From: Symbiodinium sp. CCMP2592
Taxonomy: Eukaryota > Sar > Dinophyceae > Suessiales > Symbiodiniaceae
NCBI GenBank assembly: GCA_905221615.1
Contig: CAJNDT010003090.1
Span: 654,579 to 718,578 of the forward strand
Direction of reading: 5' to 3'
Length of the DNA stretch: 64,000 bases
Position numbers and translations under genes: made by a program
Notes under the pieces: model-generated
What the model was told of the DNA's origin: nothing
The model's database searches: none
Seen by the model: the letters and a program-made list of their open reading frames with translations, nothing else
Shown: positions 9,098 to 18,284 of the stretch, piece after piece
Layout: each line of letters opens with the position of its first letter
How positions within the stretch are numbered: the first letter of the stretch is position 1

Positions 9098-12000
9098 GAA
9101 GGGCATGAACACGGAGGTCTCCTTTCCAAGATGGCTTCTAGTAGATACGCTTGTAAAACGAAATGCATGTGTTGTGCTGGCTGCAGGTGTATGGCGAGGG
9201 GCATCCGTTCGGCGATCCAGCATGGTATCAGGCGTACAACACGCCCTACTACAACGACAGCCACAAGCAGTTCCGAAAGTTGATGCGCGAGTACGTTGAT
9301 GAGCACATCATGAGCGACCTGGTAGTCTTGTAAACAAGATTTAACCGTTTTGGACTATGGAATCCTGGTGTAACCTTTACTTTGTTTCCCTCGGGAAGTG
9401 AAGCTGTGCAAACAAGGCAATGTGCACGACTGGGATGCTAGCATGGACCAGCAGCAAGTTGTTTTCCCTGTGGTTTGTGTACGTACTAGTGAGACCTGCT
9501 GTGCATTCCGACATGCAGTGCAGAGTCTCTGCCAAGGACGAGAAGGGCGTCATCCCCAAGGAGATGTCTCCTGGTGGCACACAGGGAGTACATGGTAGAC
9601 GAAACTTAACCTGGTCGTACCGGCCCCTATTCTTCTGTGAGGATAGGGAGGCTTCTCAGAAGGGTACTTCTCAGTGTGTTTAACCCTATTCAACAATATT
9701 CAGAAATGTTTGAACTTCTGCTTAAATATTCGGAAATATTACGTTTTCTTCGGTAAACTTCCATAATATTCTTCATTCTTCCAGGTTCTTCACCATTATT
9801 CTTAGATCTTCGTAAATCTTCGAAATTATTCGAAACTATTCGAAATTATTCGAAATTATTCCAAATTATTCCAAATTATTCGTTGTATCTGCGGAGAACT
9901 TCAAACACTTTTCTAGACCATTCTTCTCAGATCTTCGTAAATCTTCGAAATTCTTCGAAATTCTTCCAAATTCTTCGTTGTATCTGCGGAGAACTTCAAA
10001 CACTTTTCTAGACCATTCCTCTTAGATCTTCGTAAATCTTCGAAATTCTTCGAAATTCTTCGTTGTATCTGCGGAGAATTCAAACACTTTTCTAGACTTC
10101 TGCTTGTTTCCCCCAGCTGAAACCGCCAGCTCGCACCCTGTTCGGAAATACATATCCTATAGGAAATTACAATTCGCACCGTTGTTTTTCTTGGATTCCA
10201 AGCACAAATCCTATGGGAAATTACAATTCGCACCCTGTTCGGAAATACATATCCTATGGGAAATTACAATTCGCACCCGTGTTTTTCTTGGATTCCAAGC
10301 ACGAATCCTATGGGAAATTACAATTCGCACCCTGTTCGGAAATACATTAAGTAGACTCTGTTTCTTGGCATCCAGGTACACCATCCTATGGGAAATTACA
10401 ATTCGCACCCTTGTTTTTCTTGGATTCCAAGCACAAATCCTACGGGAAATTACAATTCGCACCCTGTTCGGAAATACATTAAGTAGACTCTGTTTCTTGG
10501 CATCCAGGTACAGCATCCTATGGGAAATTACAATTCGCACCTTGTTTTTCTTGGATTCCAAGCACAAATCCTATGGGAAATTACAATTCGCACCCTGTTC
10601 GGAAATACATATCCTATGGGAAATTACAATTCGCACCCGCTCGCACCCTGATTAGCGCTTGTGTTTCTTGGATTCCAAGTACAAATCCTATGGGAAATTA
10701 CAATTCGCACCCTGTTCGGAAATACATTAAGTAGACTCTGTTTCTTGGCATCCAGGTACAGCATCCTATGGGAAATTACAATTCGCACCCTTGTTTTTCT
10801 TGGATTCCAAGCACAAATCCTATGGGAAATTACAATTCGCACCCTGTTCGGAAATACATATCCTATGGGAATGGGAAATTACAATTCGCACCCTTGTTTT
10901 TCTTGGATCCCAAGCACAAATCCTATGGGAAATTACAATTCGCACCCTGTTCGGAAATACATATCCTATGGGAAATTACAATTCGCAGCCTAGTTTTTCT
11001 TGGACTCCAAGCACAAATCCTATGGGAAATGACAATTCGCACCCTGTTCGGAAATACATATCCTATGGGAAATTACAATTCGCACCGTTGTTTTTCTTGG
11101 ATTCCAAGCACAAATCCTATGGGAAATTACAATTCGCACCCTGTTCGGAAATACATATCCTATGGGAAATTACAATTCGCACGCGTGTTATTCTTGGATT
11201 CCAAGCACAAATCCTATGGGAAATTACAATTCGCACCCTGTTCGGAAATACATATCCTATGGGAAATTACAATTCGCAGCCTTGTTTTTCTTGGATTCCA
11301 AGCACAAATCCTATGGGAAATGACAATTCGCACCCTGTTCGGAAATACATATCCTATGGGAAATTACAATTCGCACCCTTGTTTTTCTTGGATTCCAAGC
11401 ACAAATCCTATGGGAAATTACAATTCGCACGCTGTTCGGAAATACATATCCTATGGGAAATTACAATTCGCACCCTTGTTTTTCTTGGATTCCAAGCACA
11501 AATCCTATAGGAAATTTCAATTCTCACCCTGTTCGGAAATACATTAAGTAGACTCTGTTTCGTAACAACATGTTGTTGATTATTGTCGCATGTTTCAAAA
11601 GCCGTGAACGCCGGGATGTGTAACAGTAAAAACAAGGAGCCTTGAGCCCTGAGCAAAAGTACTGGTAATTATTCCAGCTTCTTGGCTTCTATCTCATTGA
11701 TGATTCGATGTTTATGATGATGACTATAACGACGTTCTATGTGGATGATAACAACGATGACTGATGATGGCCGATGCTGATTATGATGACGATTGTGAAT
11801 ATGTCGTTGGCGATGTGTATGATGATATATGATGATGATGTTGATGATTATAAAACCTGGGTTCTACGAAGAAGACTAGGGCTATGAAGACGATGATGGT
11901 GGTTTGATAATTATGACGAGCATGATGATGGTTTTAATAATTATGGCGAGGTTGGTGATGACCTTAATGGCGATTCTTCATATATTTATATCTGTTTACA

Positions 12001-15000
12001 GATATTACATATAGGTAGACACACACGTATATACATACATGTGTATGTATATACATACACAAACAATATATATAGATACAGACATGTATACATATATATA
12101 TATATACAGACATGTTTGTGTATCTTCATATATATCTATATATACGCACCTATAAATATATACACATGCATGTATATACGTATGCGCAATTATGTATACA
12201 TTTGTATGTGTGTGTAAATGAGTACATACATAGGTACATACATACATACATATATACATACATACATACATAGGCAGATACATCCATACATGCATACATA
12301 CATAAGCACATGCATACACACACAGACACACACACATAAACACCTACACATACGAACATACACACCTGCACACCCACACACACATGTACATACATACATA
12401 CATACATACAAACATACATACATATACATGCATACATACAAACATACATACATACACAAGTATATACATACATCTAAACCCTAGGCCCTAAACCTAAGGC
12501 CCTAAACCCTAGGCCCTAAACGTAAGGCCCTAAACCCCAGGCCCTAAACCTAAGGCCCCAAACCCTAGGCCCTCAACCTAAGGCCCCAAACCCTAGGCCC
12601 TAAACCCTAGGCCCTAAACCCTAGGCCCTAAACGTAAGGCCCTAAACCCTAGGCACTAAACCTAAGGCCCCAAACCCTAGGCCCTAAACCTAAGGCCCCA
12701 AACCCTAGGCCCTAAACCTAAGGCCCCAAACCCTAGGCCCTAAACCTAAGGCCCTAAACCCAAGGCCCTAAACGCAAGGCCCTAAACCCTAGGCACTAAA
12801 CCTAAGGCCCCAAACCCTAGGCCCTCAACCTAAGGCCCCAAACCCTAGGCCCTAAACCTAAGGCCCTAAACCCTAGGCCCTAAACGTATGGCCTAGGGGA
12901 GGGGGGGGGGAGGGGCTGAAAATCGGGCAGCATTTCCTTCCCCCAAGCATGCCGGTAGAAAGGGGAAAAAAAGAGAAAAAAAAACAAACCTCAACCGAAT
13001 AAAAGGTAGAAAAAGGTAGAAAAAGGTAGAAAAAGGTAGAAAAAGGTAGAAAAAGGTAGAAAACGAAGAAATGGGGGATACCGTGTGTGTGTACAAATGA
13101 AAAAAAATGGTGTTGGGAACCAGGCATGTCTTGACAGACAGGCAGAAACCGGAAGATTTTGGAAGAAAATTGCAGAATTCCGACGAATCTAGAAGAATTT
13201 AGAAGAATTTAAAAGCATGCAGCAGTCTTACGTAGAACAGGGAAGACTACAAGGCTTGCTCCAGACACTCGCACCAAAAGCATTTGCATGAATTTTGCAT
13301 AAAAAAACAAAAAATTTCCTCGCTTCGCGAACATCCATATTTGTTTTCAACTCTAGTACTCCACACACACTACAAGGCTTGCTCCAGACACTCGCACCAA
13401 AAGCATTTGCATGAATTTTGCATAAAAAAAAAAAAAATTTCCTCGCTTCGCGAACATCCATGTTTGTTTTCAACTCTAGTACTCCACACACACTACAAGG
13501 CTTGCTCCAGACACTCGCATCAAAAGCATTTGCATGAATTTTGCATAAAAAAAACAAAAAATTTCTTCGCTTCGCGAACATCCATATTTGTTTTCGACTC
13601 TAGTACTCCACACACACTAATTACAAGGCTTGCTCCAGATACTCGCACCAAAAGCATTTGCATGAATTTTGCATAAAAAAACAAAAAATTTCCTCGCTTC
13701 GCGAACATCCATATTTGTTTTCAACTCTAGTACTCCACACACACTACAAGGCTTGCTCCAGACACTCGCGCCAAAAGCATTTGCATGAATTTTGCATAAA
13801 AAACAAAAAAAATTTCTTCGCTTCGCGAACATCCTTCTTTGTTTTCAACTCTAGTACTCCACACACACTAATTACAAGGCTTGCTCCAGACACTCACACC
13901 AAAAGCATTTGCATGAATTTTGCATAAAAAAACAAAAAAATTTCCTCGCTTCGCGAACATCCATATTTGTTTTCAACTCTAGTACTCCACACACACTACA
14001 AGGCTTGCTCCAGACACTCGCACCAAAAGCATTTGCATGAATTTTGCATAAAAAAAAAAAAAATTTCCTCGCTTCGCGAACATCCATGTTTGTTTTCAAC
14101 TCTAGTACTCCACACACACTACAAGGCTTGCTCCAGACACTCGCATCAAAAGCATTTGCATGAATTTTTGCATAAAAAAACAAAAATTTCTTCGCTTCGC
14201 GAACATCCATATTTGGTTTCGACTCTAGTACTCCACACACACTACAAGGCTTGCCCCAGACACTCGCACCAAAAGCATTTGCATGAATTTTGCATAAAAA
14301 AACAAAAATTCTCGATTTTTTTGTTCTTTTTTTGTTTTTATTCGCGAAACATTCCATAATTTGGTTTTCAATCTCCTAGTAACCTCCACCACACACTCAA
14401 GGCTGCTCCAGACACTCGCGCGAAGCATTTGGCATGAATTTTTTTTTTTTTTTTTTTTTTTTGCAATAAAAAACAAAAAATTTCCTGCTTCGCGACATCC
14501 ATATTGTTTTCAACTCTAGTACCCATTTTCCCTCCCCTTCTCACCACCCACACACTAATTACGAGGCTTTGCTCCCATCCTGGTGCCCCCTCCCCCCCCT
14601 CCAGACACTCGCACCAAAAGCATTTGCATGAATTTTGCATAAAAAAAACAAAAAAAATTCCTCGCTTCGCGAACATAGCAAAGGGTTTCAATTTTCCACA
14701 CACATAGTCTATTACTCTGTTACTCCATTACTCTATTATTCTATTACTCTATTACTCAATTACTCTATTACTCAAATACTCTAGTACTCTATTAGTCTAT
14801 TACTCTATTATTCTATTACTCTATTACTTCACTACTCGATTACTCATATTTGTTTTCAACTCTAGTACTCCCACAAAGTGGGTGTTTTCACCCAAACCCT
14901 AAACCCTAAACCCTACACCTGTAGACCCGAACAACCGTAAGCCCTAAACCCTAAACCTTTAAACCCTGAACCTCGGAAGTTGGCACCCTAAACTTTGTGG

Positions 15001-17021
15001 GCCCCGAAGCTGACCAATACTAGACCTAGAATCTTTGAACCCTAAACCTCGGTGTTCCATTTTGGCAGGTCCTCGAGCCGTGCCAGGAAGCCTAAACCAT
15101 GAGCCCTAAACCCTAAACCGTGTTTAAGCCTCAAATTGAAACCCTCACATAATTCGCATTTCTGCCACAATCTTCCAAATAATTTGTTTTTCTTCAATAA
15201 TCTTCCAAACAATTCATTTTTCTTCAACAATCTTCCAAATAATTCGTTTTTCTTCAACAATCTTCCAAATAATTCAACAATCTTCTTAAATCTTCGGTAG
15301 TGGCTGAGAAGTACCCCTGCTGAGAAGTACCCCTAGGCTCATGAATGACCTATCTCAAAGTTTGAAGCAGGTGGGGAGAATTGCGGGACGCAGCATAGCT
15401 CTACAAAGGTACCTGGAAGCTGGCAAGCAGGGCACGCTGGCCCTATGCATCGGAAGGCCCTGGCCAGAGAAATACTACGGCAAGGCGCCTGCTGCTACAA
15501 TTAGTCGTGCTTCCTTCGGTGCTGCTTTCCAGCGTGACGAGCTGACCTTACAGCTGGCCAGGCCCCTTGGGGCTTCGAGCCAGACTATTTCCATGAGCTG
15601 ATCATGCTTCCTGCTTGCAATGCCACAGCGTTTGGTGGCCTGAAAGCCGCGTAAGCTCTTAGGAACACTGGTATTTAAAATCCGGTGCCGCCCACGCACT
15701 AAAAAGCAAGGTACGACGAGATGTCACGGACCGGATCAGTCGGTTTTCAGTGGGGGATTGCTGGAGGAACCACTATAGGACTGCCACCAGTGTACCACCA
15801 CGGCAGTGAAGAGTTGAAGCAGCGCGTGGTGACTCCATGCGTCAAGGGCGAGAAGGTCTGCTGTCTGGCCATCACTGAGCCCACGGCGGGCAGTGACGTA
15901 GCTAACCTGAAGTGTTCTGCGAAGCTGGAGGGCGACCACTACATCTTGAATGGTGAAAAGAAGCTTAGCGAGGGAAAGCAGGGCTTTGATTCAGCATGGT
16001 CGGGTGGTTGCCGTGGTTGCTGCACAGTTTTTCACGGTTGCTGTCACACGTTGTTTGTTTGTTCAGCAAGGAAGTGGATCACAAACGGAATCTTTGCAGA
16101 CTATTTCACAGTGGCCTGCCGAACTGGAAAGCCGGGCGTGGGAGGAATCAGCTTGCTGCTTGTTGAGAAAGATATGCCCGGAGTGGAGACGCGAAAGATG
16201 AAGTGCTCGGGCGCATGGTCATCTGGCACCACCTACATAACCTTTGACGATGCCGCTCGGGATGCCCTTGGCAAGGGTCATGCTGTTAACTTCGGGATCT
16301 CAAGACCAAGTAGGAGCAGCCAAGGTCAAGGTGCCCAAGGGCAACCTTCTCGGCAAAGAAGGAAAGGGCTTCCAGTATATGATGCAGAACTTTAACCACG
16401 AGCGCTTCGCCTTCTGCGCCATGAGCACGCGCTTCGCCCGAGTTTGCTTGGAAGACTCCCTGACGTTTGCCGGCAAGCGAAAGACCTTCGGCAAGACCCT
16501 GATCCAACACCCGGTGATTCGCTGGAAGGTGGCAGAAATGGCCCGCATGATTGAAGCAACCCACAACTGGTTGGAATGGATCACCTTCCAGTTGAACACT
16601 ATGCCGAAGATGGAGGCAATGCTGAAGCTGGGCGGACACACGGCCCTCTGCAAGGTCCAGTGCACCAAGGCCCAGGCCAAAAAACATGTCTGACCTCGGG
16701 CCTCGCCTTGCCTTTGTTGCCTTTGAGCAGGTCATGGAGTACTGCGCTCGAGAGGCCGCCCAGATCTTCGGAGGCTTGTCCTATTCGCGCGGAGGTCAGG
16801 GAGAGAAGGTCGAGCGGCTGAACCGCGAAGTGCGAGCGATGGCCATCCCTGGAGGCTGCTTGTCTGAAGCTGGGGCCTCAGGGACATTCCACGGCCCTGG
16901 TACTGTCCAAGGCTCTGAGGAGATCATGCTGGACTTGGGCGTGAAGCAGTCCACCAAGCTGGCTCAGATGGCGAAGATGTTTGCAGAGGCCGCGCCGCAG
17001 CAGGCCCCGGCCAAGCTCTGA
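9078..17021 (+). CDS. Acyl-CoA dehydrogenase, multi-exon, with a 5.8 kb intron
   Basis: A flavoenzyme that would oxidise acyl-CoA to the trans-2-enoyl-CoA in fatty-acid beta-oxidation. Exons in order: MVSPAMLKGMNTEVSFPR (9078-9131); DPAWYQAYNTPYYNDSHKQF (within 9187-9321); VKLCKQGNVHDWDA (about 9400-9441); DEKGVIPKEM (9538-9567); YLEAGKQGTLALCIGRPWPE (from 15409); FEPDYFHELIM (about 15574-15606); TGSVGFQWGIAGGTTIGLPP (within 15711-15960) with the ACAD signature CCLAITEPTAGSDVANL; RKWITNGIFADYFTVACRTG (from about 16069); NHERFAFCAMSTRFARVCLE (in 16322-16680); FEQVMEYCAREAAQIFGGLS then KVERLNREVRAMAIPGG (16723-16855); EEIMLDLGVKQSTKLAQMAK to the stop at 17021. The family's final glutamate region and the (G/S)-R-G-G-Q-G motif are present. 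The flavin and substrate segments look intact, so this copy is probably functional. Its last 671 bp are duplicated at 23301. Confidence 0.88.
9680..10105. repeat. TTC/ATT-rich short repeats with a ~95 bp unit
   Basis: AT-rich sequence built from short words such as ATATTCGAAATTATTC and TCTTCGTAAATC. From about 9870 a larger unit of roughly 80-95 bp recurs three times, each containing TTGTATCTGCGGAGAA and ACACTTTTCTAGAC (for example 9884, 9977, 10062). It lies at the 5' side of the giant intron. Confidence 0.8.
10128..11556. repeat. Higher-order satellite: 26 bp core alternating with two spacers
   Basis: About 26 copies of a core (TCCTATGGGAAATTACAATT followed by CGCACC) are separated in near-regular alternation by two spacers: a 17 bp one (CTGTTCGGAAATACATA) and a ~28 bp one (starts CTTGTTTTTCTTGG, ends CAAGCACAAA). 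The composite unit is about 98 bp. Some positions carry a longer spacer (ATTAAGTAGACTCTGTTTC, then TTGGCATCCAGG). Long frames stay open on both strands only because the unit lacks stops; these should not be read as genes. Confidence 0.93.
11690..11965. repeat. GAT-rich degenerate trinucleotide tract
   Basis: Degenerate GATGAT/ATGATG-rich sequence inside the giant intron, with no exon-like content. Confidence 0.75.
12000..12474. repeat. ATAC/ACAT microsatellite
   Basis: Long run of ATACATAC-type tetranucleotides and related CACACA and TATATA tracts inside the giant intron. The open frames over it are low-complexity artefacts. Confidence 0.95.
12473..12897. repeat. Telomere-like CCCTAAAC/CCTAGG array (interstitial)
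   Basis: More than 400 bp of CCCTAAA-type heptamers in mixed form, mostly alternating CCCTAAACCCTAGG and CCCTAAACCTAAGG. It is related to the plant-type TTTAGGG telomere repeat used by dinoflagellates, but regularly modified by an inserted GG. It lies internally, inside the ACAD intron. Confidence 0.9.
13001..13060. repeat. Perfect decamer repeat (AAAAGGTAGA x6)
   Basis: Six perfect copies of AAAAGGTAGA in a row, preceded by A-rich and G-rich runs (12897-12985). Confidence 0.97.
13246..14690. repeat. ~122 bp satellite, nine clear copies plus degenerate ones
   Basis: The unit runs from ACAAGGCTTGCTCCAGACAC through GCATTTGCATGAATTTTGCA, an A-run of varying length, the near-palindrome TTCGCTTCGCGAA, and TTTTCAACTCTAGTACTCC to CACACACACT. 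Copies start near 13248, 13370, 13493, 13622, 13744, 13874, 13997, 14120 and 14239. Two further decayed copies lie near 14396-14520 and 14590-14690. Unit length varies mostly by the A-run and an ATTACAAGG insertion. Confidence 0.94.
14705..14850. repeat. ATTACTCT simple repeat
   Basis: Tandem ATTACTCT/ATTATTCT words, slightly degenerate, in the giant intron. Confidence 0.9.
14887..15125. repeat. Degenerate CCCTAAA telomere-like tract
   Basis: Scattered perfect CCCTAAACCCTAAACCC runs (14893-14913, 14938-14957, 15100-15119) are separated by decayed heptamers. It is a second internal telomere-like stretch inside the giant intron. Confidence 0.8.
15165..15295. repeat. ~31 bp repeat (AATAATTCGTTTTTCTTC type)
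   Basis: About four direct copies of a ~31 bp unit containing CAATCTTCCAAATAATTCG and TTTTTCTTCAA. It is the last array before the acceptor of the giant intron at 15408. Confidence 0.88.
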
Positions 17022-17038
17022 TCCGAGGACGTGCTGGT
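16368..17038 (+). repeat. ACAD 3'-end duplication, copy 1
   Basis: 671 bp starting GCTTCCAGTATATGATGCAG and ending GAGGACGTGCTGGT. It is repeated in direct orientation at 23301-23972 with about five differences. This copy carries the last three exons, the stop and 17 bp of 3' flank of the intact gene. Confidence 0.93.
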
Positions 17039-17224
17039 GTCGAATCTAAAAAGGCCCACAATTGTTTAAACCTCGTCGCCGAGGGAACCTGACAGTGCTG
17101 CATTGCGAGCCTCGAAGATTGTTGGGTGCATGAGCTGGAAATAGTTGGAACTATTCGGATTTTGCAATTTGTGATTGCGCATTGCTGCACCTAGCCGTTG
17201 CAGAGCAGCACTCGGAAGGAGCCT

Positions 17225-17463
17225 CGACAGTTTCATCCCTAGCTCCACCCCCTCTCCCGGGCTGTTCGCAAAAAGCCAGCAACACCCAAACCACCTGCCG
17301 TGCTGATCGGTGCTGGTGTACACGGGTGCAGACAAGGAAGTGCTGCATGCTTCATGTCTGCATGCCGATTTTGTGGCTCCAGCATTTTGCACTAGAACAC
17401 CACGCCAGCTTAGCAAGTGCTGATTCAACGCCATATATAAGCTATGGTGAGCCCGGCTATGCT
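17225..17463 (+). repeat. ACAD 5'-flank repeat, copy 2
   Basis: Direct copy of 8859-9097, including the ATG-containing GCTATGGTGAGCCCGGCTATG end. Immediately afterwards CCCTAAA repeats begin, so the first exon is cut. It lies 200 bp downstream of the intact gene's stop codon. Confidence 0.9.
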
Positions 17464-17625
17464 CCCTAAACCCTAAACCCTAAACCCCCCTAAAACCTAG
17501 ACCCTACAAATCCTAAACCCTAAACCCTACAAACCCTAAACCCTGAACCCTATAAACCCTTAACCTTAAAAACCCTAAACCCTAAAAACCCTAAACCTTA
17601 TAAACACTACACCCTAAAAAAAGGT
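17464..17625. repeat. CCCTAAA telomere-like tract 5' of the LINE
   Basis: About 160 bp of CCCTAAACCCTAAACC-type heptamers with many variants (CCCTACAAA, CCTTATAAA). It bridges the truncated ACAD 5' copy and the first coding part of the retrotransposon. Confidence 0.88.
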
Positions 17626-17693
17626 CAAATCACTACAGCGCGTGGCATCCGGATCAGCCTCGCAGCTTTGGCCGCGTGTGCAGGGAGGTGCCG

Positions 17694-18284
17694 ATGAAGG
17701 TGATCGCGAAGAATGCTCCTGCGGACTGGCGGTGCCCATGCTGCCGGCTGGCGGTGCCCCGGGGTGAGTTGGAGAAGGTGTCCAGAGTTTCTTGGGATCG
17801 CGCCCGGGCAGCTCACCGGCTGAAGGCTCACCCGGAGCTCTCAAGAGAGGACTTTGCCAAGAGATGTCGGGCGGCTGGGGTGCGGTCGGCTGGCAATATC
17901 ATGAAGCGTCGCGTTGACGTCTTGAACCGTCATCAGGCCAAGCGGCAGGCAAGTGGCAGCATGTCTTCTGCGTCTGGGGGATTGGCTGGCTTTGTGAGCT
18001 TTACGTGGCCCATGCTGGGGAAGAACACGAAGAAGGAACCCAAGCTTGCGTTGCATGCTGCGTGGCGGTGCCGCCGTTGCCATCGTTGTTTCCACGATGC
18101 CAAGCATGCTCGTCGGCACCAGTGTGGTAAAGCGGTTACCAAGGGCAATAAGGGCAGGCTCAAGCGTCTCAAGAAGCTTCGACGCCAGGCCAAGCAGCTC
18201 AAACATGGCATGACGGAGGACCTCCTGGAGCGGACTTTCGACGCTGCTCAGCGGATGCTCGGCGGCGAGGACTTGACCCCATGA
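17694..18284 (+). CDS. LINE ORF1 (zinc-finger, basic)
   Basis: About 196 codons from ATG 17694. There is a Cys pair near the N-terminus (DWRCPCCRLAVP) and a second cluster, WRCRRCHRCFHDAKHARRHQ plus C (about 18063-18125), giving C-x2-C...H...H/C type finger(s). A very basic tail follows (NKGRLKRLKKLRRQAKQLK). A nucleic-acid-binding ORF1 of this kind precedes ORF2 in many LINEs and coats the element RNA. The stop codon overlaps the ORF2 start as ATGA (18281-18284), which suggests coupled termination and reinitiation. No homology to a named ORF1 family is claimed. Confidence 0.7.
   Translation: MKVIAKNAPADWRCPCCRLAVPRGELEKVSRVSWDRARAAHRLKAHPELSREDFAKRCRAAGVRSAGNIMKRRVDVLNRHQAKRQASGSMSSASGGLAGFVSFTWPMLGKNTKKEPKLALHAAWRCRRCHRCFHDAKHARRHQCGKAVTKGNKGRLKRLKKLRRQAKQLKHGMTEDLLERTFDAAQRMLGGEDLTP

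Larger units (their letters stand above)
9566..15408 (+). other. Giant repeat-filled intron of the ACAD gene
   Basis: Splicing AT|GTCTCC at 9565-9566 to TACAAAG|GTACCTG at 15408-15409 joins the codons for KEM and YLEAG in frame, giving an intron of about 5,843 bp with GT-AG ends. Nearly all of it consists of tandem repeats listed separately. The borders are inferred from protein homology and frame; no transcript was available. Confidence 0.65.

Noticed and set aside
10128..11556. Long open frames (up to about 260 codons) on both strands with repeated phrases
   Set aside because: They follow exactly the satellite unit and exist in several frames at once; this is stop-free repeat sequence, not a gene.
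12000..12484. Frames of Met/Cys/Val/Tyr or Thr/His/Tyr repeats
   Set aside because: Translation of an ATAC microsatellite; low complexity in every frame.
15054..15068. CCATTTTGGC, part of the dinoflagellate spliced-leader sequence
   Set aside because: Only about 10 nt match without the flanking leader bases, inside a degenerate telomere-like tract; chance cannot be excluded.
16286..16735. 149-codon minus-strand frame over ACAD
   Set aside because: Shadow of the ACAD exons, which carry clear family motifs on +; the same shadow recurs at the duplicate (23258-23614).
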